A stretch of DNA of 64,000 nucleotides, taken from NCBI GenBank assembly GCA_036259835.1, contig DATABA010000022.1:1-64000 (forward strand). Reading direction: 5' to 3'. The position numbers and the translations under genes are program-made. The stretch is from JALYGK01 sp036259835. GTDB lineage: Bacteria; Actinomycetota; UBA4738. Of the stretch, positions 18,922 to 26,912 are shown piece by piece (the stretch's first letter is position 1; the number at the start of each line of letters is the position of its first letter). The notes below the pieces were generated by a model. It was not told the origin of the DNA. It was given only the letters and a program-made list of their open reading frames with translations, and did no database searches.

Positions 18922-19824
18922 GTGGCCTCGGTCGGGCGAGGTGACACCAAGCCGGGACGATCGGGCAGCCCGGTAGCCGAACCACGGTCGCTACTGATTC
19001 CGGCGTCCGTCTGGTACGGAGTGCTGCTCGTCGTCCCCTTGGCAATCATGGTCGCCTACGCCTTCGCCAGGAAGGAAGGGTTCTCCACATTCATCTTCGG
19101 CTTCAACCTGGAGAACTGGCAGCGGGTGTGGGACCCGATCTACCGGCGGGTGTTCACGAACACGTTCGTCCTGGCGCTGATGGGAACCGTCGGATGCCTC
19201 CTCATCGGGTACCCGCTTGCCTACTGGCTGGCGACGAGGGTTCGAAAGCACAAGACGGTGATCATGCTGCTCGTCATCGTGCCTTTTTGGACCAGCCTGC
19301 TGGTGCGGACGTACGCGTGGGTGCTGATCCTTTCGGGTGAAGGGCCGGTGTCGCGGTTCCTGGAGGGTGCGGGCCTCATCTCCTCCCCGCTGGGCATCCT
19401 GTACACGAGGAACGCGGTGCTGGTAGGGCTCATTTACGACTACCTCCCGCTGATGGTCTTCCCGCTTTATGTGTCTCTGGATCGACTCGACCGCCGGCTG
19501 CTGGAAGCGTCGCGAGACCTCGGCGCCGGGCGGTGGAGGACGTTCCGCGGCGTCACCCTGCCGCTGACCATGCCGGGGATCATCACGGGTTCGCTGTTGG
19601 TGTTCATTCCGATGATGGGCGAGTACGTGGTCCCGAGCATTCTCGGCGGTGCGAGGTCATTCACGGTGGGGAGCCTGGTGGCCTTCCAGTTCCTGACCTC
19701 CATCAACTGGGCGTTCGGCGCGGCGATCTCGATGACCCTGATTCTGTTGATGTTGGTGATCATTTTTCTGTACCTCAAGGCGATCGGACGGCAAGTCGAG
19801 ACGAACGTCGGAGCCGCCCTCTGA
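18922..19824 (+). CDS. potB: Polyamine-type ABC permease (PotB-like)
   Basis: A 300-residue integral membrane permease with about six helices. The cytoplasmic EAA loop reads EASRDLGAGRWRTFRGVTLP, matching the ATPase-contact motif of binding-protein-dependent permeases. GTG start immediately follows the potD stop, indicating translational coupling. It forms the transmembrane channel with the next permease. Confidence 0.9.
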   Translation: MASVGRGDTKPGRSGSPVAEPRSLLIPASVWYGVLLVVPLAIMVAYAFARKEGFSTFIFGFNLENWQRVWDPIYRRVFTNTFVLALMGTVGCLLIGYPLAYWLATRVRKHKTVIMLLVIVPFWTSLLVRTYAWVLILSGEGPVSRFLEGAGLISSPLGILYTRNAVLVGLIYDYLPLMVFPLYVSLDRLDRRLLEASRDLGAGRWRTFRGVTLPLTMPGIITGSLLVFIPMMGEYVVPSILGGARSFTVGSLVAFQFLTSINWAFGAAISMTLILLMLVIIFLYLKAIGRQVETNVGAAL

Positions 19825-19835
19825 GTACTGCTGCC

Positions 19836-20699
19836 GTGCCGGCCCTTGCCGTGGAGCAACAGCCACGCGCGTTGGTCTCCGACCGGGTCATGAACGCCGT
19901 GTTGCGCTCACATGCCGTGCTGGTCTTCGTGTTCCTCTACGCGCCGATCCTGGTCGTGGTGATCTTCGCCTTCAACGCCAACCGGTACGCGGCGACGTGG
20001 ACCGAGCCGTCCCTCCGGTGGTTCGGGATCACGTTCGGGGACGAAACGATTCGACGATCGTTCTTCCTTTCCGTGTGGACCGCCGCCCTCAATGCCGTGA
20101 TCGCCACGGTCATCGGATCGGCGGCGGCGCTCGGTCTTCGAAACATCGGGCGCCGGGCGAGGACGGTGTTCGATGCCTTCGTCTACACGAATCTGGTCAT
20201 CCCCGAGATCGTGATCGCCATCGCCTCGCTGCTGTTCTTCACGACGGTCGGTTTTCCGCTCGGAGCGTGGGCAATCGTCCTGACCCACTCGTTGTTCAAC
20301 GTGTCGATCGTGACGCTGGTCGTTCGAGCGCGGCTGGCGGGAATGGACCGCTCGCTGGAAGAGGCCTCGGCCGACCTGGGGGGGACGCGGTGGGGCACCT
20401 TCCGCCAGGTAACGCTGCCGCAGCTGTTCCCCGCGATCATCGCCGGAGCGCTGCTGGCCTTCACGTTTTCGTTCGACGACGTGGTCCTTTCGACGTTCGT
20501 CACCGGACCCGGTTCGACCACGCTGCCGCTTCGGGTGTTCTCCGAGGTTCGGTTCGGTCTGACTCCCCGAATCAACGTCGTCGCGGTGTTCATCCTTTGC
20601 CTCACGCTCACGGCGATCCTGATCGCTCAACTCTTGCTTCGGAGGGCCGGCTCCACGCCCCTGCCCGCCGGTGACACGCTCGTGGCGAGGGAATCATGA
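19836..20699 (+). CDS. potC: Polyamine-type ABC permease (PotC-like)
   Basis: A roughly 287-residue permease with six predicted helices and the EAA loop EEASADLGGTRWGTFRQVTL. The open frame runs back into potB, so the start must be chosen: GTG at 19836, 11 bases after the potB stop, is preferred. A CTG overlapping the potB stop (CTGA at 19821) and an ATG at 19890 are alternatives; the ATG would leave a very short cytoplasmic tail before the first helix. Its stop overlaps the start of the XRE-cupin gene (ATGA). Confidence 0.87.
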   Translation: MPALAVEQQPRALVSDRVMNAVLRSHAVLVFVFLYAPILVVVIFAFNANRYAATWTEPSLRWFGITFGDETIRRSFFLSVWTAALNAVIATVIGSAAALGLRNIGRRARTVFDAFVYTNLVIPEIVIAIASLLFFTTVGFPLGAWAIVLTHSLFNVSIVTLVVRARLAGMDRSLEEASADLGGTRWGTFRQVTLPQLFPAIIAGALLAFTFSFDDVVLSTFVTGPGSTTLPLRVFSEVRFGLTPRINVVAVFILCLTLTAILIAQLLLRRAGSTPLPAGDTLVARES

Positions 20700-21259
20700 G
20701 CGCCCCAGCGGACGAGCTCGAGCTTGGGCGCCGGATCCGGGCTCTTCGCGAGGAACGAGGCCTCTCCCTCAGCCGTCTGGCCACGGCGGTAGGCGTGTCG
20801 GAGAGCTTCCTCTCACAGGTGGAACGCGGCGTCGCGAGTCCTTCGGTCGCATCGCTCCGACGGATCGCTGCCGCTCTGGGTGAGTCGGTGGCGGCGTTCT
20901 TCGCCGGAGCTCCCGCCACCGGCCGGGTGGTCCGAGTCGTGGACCGTCAGCGCATGGTTCACCCGCGTCGAATGTGGGAGGACGTCCTGCTGACCCCACC
21001 GGCGTCCCGGCATCTGCAGGTGATCCTGTCCGTGATCGAGCCCGGGGCGGGATCCGGCGACGAGCCGTACTCGCACGACTCGGACGAGGAATGCGTGATC
21101 GTGCTCAAAGGCCAGCTCAATTTCTGGGTCGGGGAGGACCTTTACGAGCTCGCCGAAGGCGACACGCTGCTGTTCGAGAGCCGCGTGCCACATCGCAATG
21201 ACAACCCCGGCCCATCGAAGGCGGAGGTGCTGTGGGTCATCACGCCCCCTTCGTATTGA
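20696..21259 (+). CDS. XRE-family transcriptional regulator with cupin sensor domain
   Basis: A 187-residue regulator. Residues about 8-65 are a helix-turn-helix of the Cro/C1 type (LSRLATAVGVSESFLSQVER). Residues about 100-185 are a cupin_2 barrel (HDSDEECVIVLKGQLNFWV and EGDTLLFESRVPHR) that probably senses a small molecule, as in PuuR-like regulators of putrescine use. It starts inside the potC stop, so it is cotranscribed with the transporter it probably controls. Confidence 0.9.
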   Translation: MSAPADELELGRRIRALREERGLSLSRLATAVGVSESFLSQVERGVASPSVASLRRIAAALGESVAAFFAGAPATGRVVRVVDRQRMVHPRRMWEDVLLTPPASRHLQVILSVIEPGAGSGDEPYSHDSDEECVIVLKGQLNFWVGEDLYELAEGDTLLFESRVPHRNDNPGPSKAEVLWVITPPSY

Positions 21260-21269
21260 GGCGTTTGCC

Positions 21270-22406
21270 GTGAAAGCCGTCGTACTCGGCGCCGCTGGGC
21301 TCATCGGCCGCGAGGTGGCTGGCACCGTGATCCGTCGAGGCGCTTTCCAAGGTGTCGTTCTGGCAGACCGGCAGCGCGACCCACTTCGGAAGGTTGCGGC
21401 CGACCTCGGTGCGGGCGTCGAGGTGCGGGAGACCGACGCGCTCGATCCATCGTCCCTGTCGCGGGCGCTGAAGGGTTGCGACGTTCTGGTGAACTGCACC
21501 ACGTACCACCTCGGGGTGCGGGTCCTCACTGCGGCGGCCCGTGCCGGCGTCCACTACGTCGATCTGGGCGGGCTGTACAACACGCCCCGCCAGTTAGAGA
21601 TGTCGGATCGAGTCGCCCGGGCCGGCATCACCGCCGTCATCGGCTGCGGGGCGACGCCCGGCGTCTCGAACGTGCTGGCACGGTGGGGGGCCGAATCGCT
21701 CGACGGGGCCGAGAAGGTCGAGATCGCGTTCGCCAGCTTCCGCGACCTGGCCGCTTCTCCCGGGCTCCTCGACACCATTCTGGATGAGTTCCGGCCGGCG
21801 ATACCGCGGTTCTTCTGGCGCGACGGGGACTTCGTCCCCACCGCTCCGTTTGAAGGCCGCCGGCGTGTGCACTTCCCAACACCGGTGGGCGCGCAGGACG
21901 TCTTTTACGTCCCGCACTCCGAGACCCACACCATCCACCGGTTCCTCCCGGGCGTTCGGGAGGTTGCGGTCCGGGGGACGTGGCGGCCTCGTGACATGGC
22001 GCGGCTCCAGGCGGTCGCGTCGCTTGGGCTGACGAACGAACGGCCGGTCTCGGTGAACGGCGTTCCCGTGGTGCCGCTCCAAGTGCTTCGCGAAGTCCTT
22101 TTGGCGCAGCCGCCCGCTCCCGACGGCGAGCCCTGGGCGTTCTTCCTCTCGGTCTCGGTGAGCGGCCACTCGAACGGTTCGCCGACGGAGGTTCGGACGA
22201 CCGCCTCCCATCCGCCCGATTGGGGAACGGCGACCACCGGCCGGATGACGGGTATTCCCGCCGCGATCGGCGCCGAGATGATCGCAAGAGGACGGGCGAG
22301 CGGCGTCGGCGTGCGCCCGCCGGAAGCCGCTTTCGAACCGGAAGAGATCCTGAGGGAGCTCCGACGCGAGGGGCTGACCTTTCGACGCAGGGTTCTCCAC
22401 GATTGA
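21270..22406 (+). CDS. Saccharopine dehydrogenase family oxidoreductase
   Basis: GTG at 21270 gives 378 residues beginning VKAVVLGAAGLIGREVAG, the Rossmann nucleotide-binding loop of the saccharopine dehydrogenase NAD(P)-binding domain. A longer in-frame ORF upstream would overlap the regulator. A conserved middle strand, VIGCGATPGVSNVLA, resembles lysine 6-dehydrogenase and related enzymes acting on amino acids with a terminal amine. Placed after a polyamine importer and before RidA, it likely oxidises an imported amine or amino acid. Substrate unproven. Confidence 0.85.
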   Translation: MKAVVLGAAGLIGREVAGTVIRRGAFQGVVLADRQRDPLRKVAADLGAGVEVRETDALDPSSLSRALKGCDVLVNCTTYHLGVRVLTAAARAGVHYVDLGGLYNTPRQLEMSDRVARAGITAVIGCGATPGVSNVLARWGAESLDGAEKVEIAFASFRDLAASPGLLDTILDEFRPAIPRFFWRDGDFVPTAPFEGRRRVHFPTPVGAQDVFYVPHSETHTIHRFLPGVREVAVRGTWRPRDMARLQAVASLGLTNERPVSVNGVPVVPLQVLREVLLAQPPAPDGEPWAFFLSVSVSGHSNGSPTEVRTTASHPPDWGTATTGRMTGIPAAIGAEMIARGRASGVGVRPPEAAFEPEEILRELRREGLTFRRRVLHD

Positions 22407-22819
22407 CCCACATCGAGCGGCGAAACGTACCCGGGCTCGCAGAGCCACCGGGATACACGCACCTCGCGACGGTTCGCGATTGCCGGCTCGTCTTCGTCGC
22501 GGGGCAGGTGCCGTTGGACCGGGAAGGCACACTGGTCGGGAGAGGGGACGCCCGTGAACAGGCGCGTCAGTGCCTTCGCAACCTGGAGGCGTGCTTGGCC
22601 GAAGCGGGGGCGAGCCCTGACGACGTCGTCCGCACAACTGTCTACGTTGTGCCCACCGAACGTTCGTCGCTCGCGGATGTGTGGGGGGAGCTGCGGAAGG
22701 CCGACCTCGGGGCGGTGGTCCGGACCCCCGCGACACTCGTTGGAGTCGCCCAGCTCGGGTATGAAGGGCAACTGGTCGAGATCGAGTCAACGGCGGCCAT
22801 TCCCATGAGGGATCGCTAA
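22403..22819 (+). CDS. RidA/YjgF family enamine-imine deaminase
   Basis: TTG start overlapping the previous stop (TTGA) gives 138 residues. Family features are FVAGQVPLD near residue 30, RQCLRNLEACLAEAGAS and the strand VVRTTVYVV. The usual substrate-binding Arg is present in VRTTVYV. RidA proteins hydrolyse reactive enamines/imines made by amino-acid enzymes; directly behind a dehydrogenase that would make an imine, the pairing is sensible. The carboxylate end carries a short family-typical IEIES-like strand. Confidence 0.88.
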   Translation: MTHIERRNVPGLAEPPGYTHLATVRDCRLVFVAGQVPLDREGTLVGRGDAREQARQCLRNLEACLAEAGASPDDVVRTTVYVVPTERSSLADVWGELRKADLGAVVRTPATLVGVAQLGYEGQLVEIESTAAIPMRDR

Positions 22820-22829
22820 TCTTCACGAC

Positions 22830-23054
22830 ATGTGTAGAAGCATCAAGAAGTTGCGCGGTGCGGAGACTCACGCCTCCGAGGAGGAGATCAGGGCGGCGGC
22901 GCTCCAGTTCGTCCGGAAAGTAAGCGGTTACAACCGCCCGTCCCAGGTCAACGCGGAGGCCTTCGACCGGGCGGTCGACGAGATCACGGTCGCGTCGAAG
23001 GAGCTGCTGGGCTCGCTTCGCCCCACCAGAGCGGCCTCCGCCGAACGCGCCTAA
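22830..23054 (+). CDS. DUF2277 family protein
   Basis: A 74-residue protein with the family start MCRSIKKLRG, then EEEIRAAALQFVRKVSGYNRPS and the closing helix FDRAVDEITVASKELL. The family is small, cytosolic and of unknown function; the N-terminal Cys is conserved. It lies 10 bases after the RidA gene and 3 bases before the next gene on the same strand. Confidence 0.85.
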   Translation: MCRSIKKLRGAETHASEEEIRAAALQFVRKVSGYNRPSQVNAEAFDRAVDEITVASKELLGSLRPTRAASAERA

Positions 23055-23057
23055 GCG

Positions 23058-24017
23058 GTGCCTGTTCGCCCGAGGCGCGAAGACGTGGAGCTTCGCCAGG
23101 GCTTTCGCCACGACGCACTCTTCTATGAAGGGATGGACGGCTTCCTTCGCGCGGTGGTCCCGTTCGTTCGGGAGGCGGTACAGGCGAACGAGCCGATCCT
23201 GGTCGCGGTCGCGCCGGAGAAGATCGAGCGGATGAAGGCCGCGCTGATCGGCGATGCGACCGGCGTTCGGTTCGCGAACATGGATGAACTCGGCCACAAC
23301 CCTGCACGAATCATTCCTGCGTGGCGCGACTTCGTCGCTGAAAACAGGGGCGGGAGTGCCTTTTTCCGAGGCGTCGGTGAGCCGATCTGGCCCGGACGGA
23401 CCGAGGCCGAGCTGGCCGAGTGCCATCTGCACGAGGCCCTGGTGAACGTGGCCTTCGACGGCGGTCCGGCGTGGTGGCTGGTTTGCCCGTACGACACGTC
23501 CGCGCTTCATCCCGATGTGGTGTTGGAGGCCAGGCGGACTCACCCTCGTGTGATCGCGGACGAGGTCGAGCAACCTGCGGCAGGACCATCGGCCGGTTCG
23601 GTTGCGGGGAGGTTCGACGCGTCGTTACCCGAGCCGCCGCCGTCTGCTGACCGCGTGCCATTCGACCTTCACTCGCTCTCCGCAGTGCGACACTTCCTTG
23701 CCGAACGCGCCCGCCGCGCGGCGCTTGATCCGGCCCGGACCGAAGACCTTGTGCTGGCGGTGAACGAAGCGGCGAGCAACAGCGTCCGGCACGGCGGTGG
23801 CAGCGGCACCCTGTTTGTGTGGGAAGACGGGAAGGTGCTGCTCAGCGAGCTTCGTGACGGCGGCCACATCGACGACCCTCTGGTGGGTCGGGAGACTCCA
23901 ACGCTCGAGCAGCTCCGCGGGCGGGGAGTGTGGCTGGCGAACCAGCTCTGCGACCTGGTGCAGGTTCGGTCGACATCGGATGGGGTCGCGGTGCGGCTGC
24001 ATATGGTCATTCCCTAG
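23058..24017 (+). CDS. MEDS-domain protein with anti-sigma-type HATPase
   Basis: A 319-residue protein, GTG start. Residues about 10-170 are a MEDS (DcmR-like sensory) domain: GFRHDALFYEGMDGFL and the WxLVCPYDT strand. Residues about 205-315 are a RsbW-like HATPase_c_2 domain with N-box VLAVNEAASNSVRHGG and G-box region LRGRGVWLANQLCD. Such proteins act as sensors or kinase-type anti-sigma switches, common in actinobacteria. No antagonist gene is adjacent. An ECF sigma gene follows after 112 bases. Confidence 0.85.
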   Translation: MPVRPRREDVELRQGFRHDALFYEGMDGFLRAVVPFVREAVQANEPILVAVAPEKIERMKAALIGDATGVRFANMDELGHNPARIIPAWRDFVAENRGGSAFFRGVGEPIWPGRTEAELAECHLHEALVNVAFDGGPAWWLVCPYDTSALHPDVVLEARRTHPRVIADEVEQPAAGPSAGSVAGRFDASLPEPPPSADRVPFDLHSLSAVRHFLAERARRAALDPARTEDLVLAVNEAASNSVRHGGGSGTLFVWEDGKVLLSELRDGGHIDDPLVGRETPTLEQLRGRGVWLANQLCDLVQVRSTSDGVAVRLHMVIP

Positions 24018-24085
24018 CAGGGCGAGGCGAACTCTTCGACGCGGCCGCTGTTTGCGGGCGTTGGTGAACCTCAGCCGTAGCTCAG

Positions 24086-24111
24086 GGAACCTCGACGGCG
24101 TCCGGGCGGTA
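24086..24111 (+). promoter_or_regulatory. Candidate ECF-type promoter for the sigma/anti-sigma unit
   Basis: GGAACC at 24086-24091 is followed by 17 bases and GTA at 24109-24111, 18 bases before the sigma-factor ATG. GGAAC is the usual -35 core of many ECF sigma factors. The same hexamer, spacing and triplet recur at 25567-25592 before the cupredoxin gene, which argues for a shared sigma factor, possibly the one encoded here. Confidence 0.4.
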
Positions 24112-24129
24112 AAGGGAGTAGATCACTCC

Positions 24130-24723
24130 ATGGAGGGCCGTCCACTGGAGGAAGCCGAACTCGTCGAGCAGGCACGACGTGGGGACGTCGGTGCGTACGA
24201 GGAGCTGGTTCGGATGTATCAGCGGCTCGCCGTCCGGACCGCGTACGTGATCACGGGAGATGGCTCCGAGGCGCAGGACGCGACCCAGGAGGCCTTCGTG
24301 AAGGCGTACCACTCGCTGAGCCGGTTCAGAGCCGGAGCGCCGTTTCGCCCGTGGTTGCTTCGGATCGTGGCCAACGAGGCGATCAACCGGCGGAATGCTG
24401 CACGACGGCGGGGGAGACTGGCGCTCCGCGTGGCCGAGAGCCGCTGGCCCGACGATGCGGCCCCATCGCCTGAGGCGGCGGCTCTCGGGCATGAACTGAG
24501 GCGGGACGTGGTGGCGGCCATGAACCGGCTGAGGGCCGAGGACCGATTGGTTGTGGCGTACCGCTTCTTCTTCGACCTGTCCGAGGCCGAGATGGCCGAG
24601 GCGCTCGGATGCAGACGCGGGACGGTCAAGTCGCGGTTGTCGCGGGCGCTCGACCGCCTGAGGCGAGCGCTGCCCGAGGGGATGAAGGAAGACCGCGGGA
24701 GTGTGGGGAGCGAGGCGCGATGA
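24130..24723 (+). CDS. ECF RNA polymerase sigma factor
   Basis: ATG at 24130 gives 197 residues; longer in-frame sequence upstream overlaps the HATPase gene and has no sigma content. Region 2 is readable (AYEELVRMYQRLAVRTAYVI, then DATQEAFVKAYHSLSRFR and RPWLLRIVANEAINRRN). Region 4 has LSEAEMAEALGCRRGTVKSR, the -35-binding helix-turn-helix. The gene overlaps the next by ATGA, the usual sigma/anti-sigma coupling. Confidence 0.92.
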   Translation: MEGRPLEEAELVEQARRGDVGAYEELVRMYQRLAVRTAYVITGDGSEAQDATQEAFVKAYHSLSRFRAGAPFRPWLLRIVANEAINRRNAARRRGRLALRVAESRWPDDAAPSPEAAALGHELRRDVVAAMNRLRAEDRLVVAYRFFFDLSEAEMAEALGCRRGTVKSRLSRALDRLRRALPEGMKEDRGSVGSEAR

Positions 24724-25559
24724 CGAACGGCGTGAGCGGCCGAGACGTGGAACGAGTCTTGACCGAGGTCGGGTCGGTCCTGGACTGGCCCACCGAGGTC
24801 GACCTCGCGGTCGCGGTCGGCAATCGACTCAAGGCGGAGGCGCAACCGGCGGGGCTACGGAGTCGGATCGGCGGCGTTTGGCGAGACGCCTTTCGGCCGA
24901 TTCGGTCAGAGCGATCTCGCTGGCAACTGGCTGCCGCGGCAGCGGTCGCTGCTCTGGTTCTGTTCTCGGCGGTGCTGGCCCTCTCGTCCGGAGCCAGAAC
25001 GGCTGTCGCGGAGTGGTTCGGGTTGCGCGGCGTGGAGATCAGGGAAACGCCCGCTTCCCCGCGCGCTCCAATACGCACGGTTGGCGAGGGGCTCGACCTT
25101 GGCCGGCCGGTTGCGATACAGGTTGCCGAAGGCATCGCTGGGTTCCGCCTGCAGGTTCCGAGGATGCTCGGCCGTCCGGACCTGGTGTTCGTCAGGCCAC
25201 TGTCGCTGGCGGGAAACGAAGTGTTCCTGGTCTACGAATCGCGGCCGGGCCTCCCCGAGAGCTCTGAATCAGGCGTGGGCGTACTGCTCAGCGAGTTTCG
25301 CGGTGAGCTCGAGACGGCCTCGATACGAAAGGTGGCTGAGTTCACGCAGGTCTCGTTCGTTCGGGTCAACGGCAACCCCGGCTTCTGGATCGAGGGGCCG
25401 CACCAGGTCGTGTACCTCGATCCGGATCGCCGCGCTGTCGAACCGACGCGGCGGCTAGCCGGGAGCGTCCTCCTTTGGGAGCAGGACGGAATCACCTTCC
25501 GTTTGGAATCCGCGCTGTCGCTGAAGAGGGCGTTGGAGATCGCTCGAAGCGTGGAGTGA
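24720..25559 (+). CDS. Membrane-bound anti-sigma-factor-like protein
   Basis: A 279-residue protein with ATG overlapping the sigma stop. The N-terminal 80 residues are cytosolic, one membrane helix follows at about 75-95 (WQLAAAAAVAALVLFSAVL), and the remaining part is outside the membrane. The C-terminal half resembles DUF4367-type domains (VFLVYESRPGLP, then VNGNPGFWIEGP and WEQDGITFRLESAL). No zinc-binding HxxxCxxC is seen. Position and topology support an anti-sigma role; this is inference. Confidence 0.7.
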   Translation: MTNGVSGRDVERVLTEVGSVLDWPTEVDLAVAVGNRLKAEAQPAGLRSRIGGVWRDAFRPIRSERSRWQLAAAAAVAALVLFSAVLALSSGARTAVAEWFGLRGVEIRETPASPRAPIRTVGEGLDLGRPVAIQVAEGIAGFRLQVPRMLGRPDLVFVRPLSLAGNEVFLVYESRPGLPESSESGVGVLLSEFRGELETASIRKVAEFTQVSFVRVNGNPGFWIEGPHQVVYLDPDRRAVEPTRRLAGSVLLWEQDGITFRLESALSLKRALEIARSVE

Positions 25560-25566
25560 ACTTCGT

Positions 25567-25592
25567 GGAACCGTCCGCCTCCAAGGGTTGTA
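25567..25592 (+). promoter_or_regulatory. Candidate ECF-type promoter before the cupredoxin gene
   Basis: GGAACC at 25567-25572, 17 bases, GTA at 25590-25592: the same arrangement as at 24086-24111. It begins only 7 bases after the anti-sigma stop and 31 bases before the cupredoxin start, so the cupredoxin may have its own copy of the sigma-dependent promoter. Confidence 0.4.
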
Positions 25593-25623
25593 CGGGTTGA
25601 TGGGAGATCCAAAGGAGGCATTG

Positions 25624-26235
25624 ATGCTTCGCGCAGCAGGGAAGATGCGGACGGTCGTGCTGGCCGCCGCTTTCGCGGGCGGTCTGGTGGTTGTCCCAGG
25701 GCCCGCGTCGGCCGGTGGCGGGGGTACCTGCCACGACTCCAAGCACGTCGGCAGGTCCGGCGTGACGGTCGATGCAAAGGAATCGTGCTTCTTTCCCACG
25801 GTCCTGTACGTCAAGGAGGGGACCACGGTCACCTGGACGAACAGGGATCACGTCGAACACTCCGTGACTGGGCTCGCGGCCGCCTGGGGAACGAAGGAGG
25901 ACGTGCTTCAGCAGGGACAGAGTGTGTCCGTCGAGTTCATCGAACCGGGCGTGTATCCGTACACGTGCTTCCTTCACCCGGGGATGGTCGGCGCGGTTGC
26001 CGTGGGTTTGCCCACCGCCGCCAAGGAGGGAGATGCCATCCCGTCGGCGTCAGTACCGATCGGACGGCCCGCTCCTGATCCTGGCGCCGGCAAGCCGGCT
26101 CCAGCAGCTGCCACCGGCTCGGCGAAATCAGAGCTTATGTGGCCGTGGCTGTTTGCCGGACTGGCTGTCCTCGCCGCTACGGGGTTCCTGGTATTGGACG
26201 CGCTCAGGGGTCGAAGGCTTCGCTCGATAGCCTGA
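25624..26235 (+). CDS. Secreted cupredoxin (plastocyanin-like) with C-terminal membrane anchor
   Basis: ATG at 25624 is chosen because an AAAGGAGG ribosome site lies 6-7 bases upstream; an upstream ATG at 25600 lacks one. The 203-residue protein has a signal peptide (TVVLAAAFAGGLVVVPGPASA) and a blue-copper domain. Ligands are the His in DHVEHSVTG and the Cys, His and Met of CFLHPGM, a complete type 1 copper set. A Pro/Ala-rich linker leads to one membrane helix near the C-terminus (WPWLFAGLAVLAATGFLVL). Likely an extracytoplasmic electron carrier or copper protein. Confidence 0.9.
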   Translation: MLRAAGKMRTVVLAAAFAGGLVVVPGPASAGGGGTCHDSKHVGRSGVTVDAKESCFFPTVLYVKEGTTVTWTNRDHVEHSVTGLAAAWGTKEDVLQQGQSVSVEFIEPGVYPYTCFLHPGMVGAVAVGLPTAAKEGDAIPSASVPIGRPAPDPGAGKPAPAAATGSAKSELMWPWLFAGLAVLAATGFLVLDALRGRRLRSIA

Positions 26236-26254
26236 GCTGCGCGCCGCCGCCCGG

Positions 26255-26839
26255 TCAGGACGGAGAGGCGCCCGCAGAGTGACCGATCTGCTCGAGGGTT
26301 CGCCGCATCTGGGCGATGTGGAGGAGCCCATGCCCGGCGAGCATTCGGTACGTGATGTCGAAGCTCTCGGGGCCGCGCTCGGCGTGGATCCCGACCCTCG
26401 CGCGGTCGCCTTCGGAGGTGCGATTCCAGAGCCGGACGTGCGACCGGATGAGTGCTCTCCACAGCGCGAGGAGCTCGTTGGGGTCCTCATCCACGTGGCG
26501 GAGGCGCTCCACCAAGAGGTCCTGGTCGTACGCCATGAGGGGCGGCTCCTCGTGCGCGAGGATCCATCGCAAACGGCCGGCGACCATGAGTTCGGCATCG
26601 ACCATGTGACCGAGGAGCTCGATCACGGACCACTCGCTGGGCTCCGGTCGCGTCCGGAGGTGCTCGCCGGCCTGATGCACCAGTGTCTCGGCGTCGTCGG
26701 GAACCCGCTGAATGACCTCCGTCGGGTCCTGATCCCCGAGGAGTCCCAGAAGCGTGTCGCGGTATTCCTTCCCTGCGGACACCGGGTCTAGGCCGACATC
26801 AAGGGCGGCCTCGGCGCCGGACGATCGCTCTCGGTGCAT
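26255..26839 (-). CDS. DinB/DUF664-family protein
   Basis: ATG at 26839 gives 194 residues with the DinB four-helix fold: EWSVIELLGHMVDAELMVAGR near the middle and RMLAGHGLLHIAQMRRTLEQ at the end. The three metal-ligand His positions of the superfamily are met by GHM, GHG/LLH and a His region, as in mycothiol/bacillithiol transferase-like proteins. Specific activity cannot be told. A longer in-frame start at 26884 adds only 15 residues of no family character. Confidence 0.75.
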   Translation of the reverse strand: MHRERSSGAEAALDVGLDPVSAGKEYRDTLLGLLGDQDPTEVIQRVPDDAETLVHQAGEHLRTRPEPSEWSVIELLGHMVDAELMVAGRLRWILAHEEPPLMAYDQDLLVERLRHVDEDPNELLALWRALIRSHVRLWNRTSEGDRARVGIHAERGPESFDITYRMLAGHGLLHIAQMRRTLEQIGHSAGASPS

Positions 26840-26912
26840 GCATGGATTATGCCGAACCCGCACCGATCTTCGCCCGCAGTCCACGTGCAGACTGCGCTAC
26901 TACGTTGAGGGC

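Noticed and set aside
21594..23573. 659-residue open frame on the minus strand
   Set aside because: It is antisense to three well-supported genes (dehydrogenase, RidA, DUF2277/MEDS) and has shadow composition.
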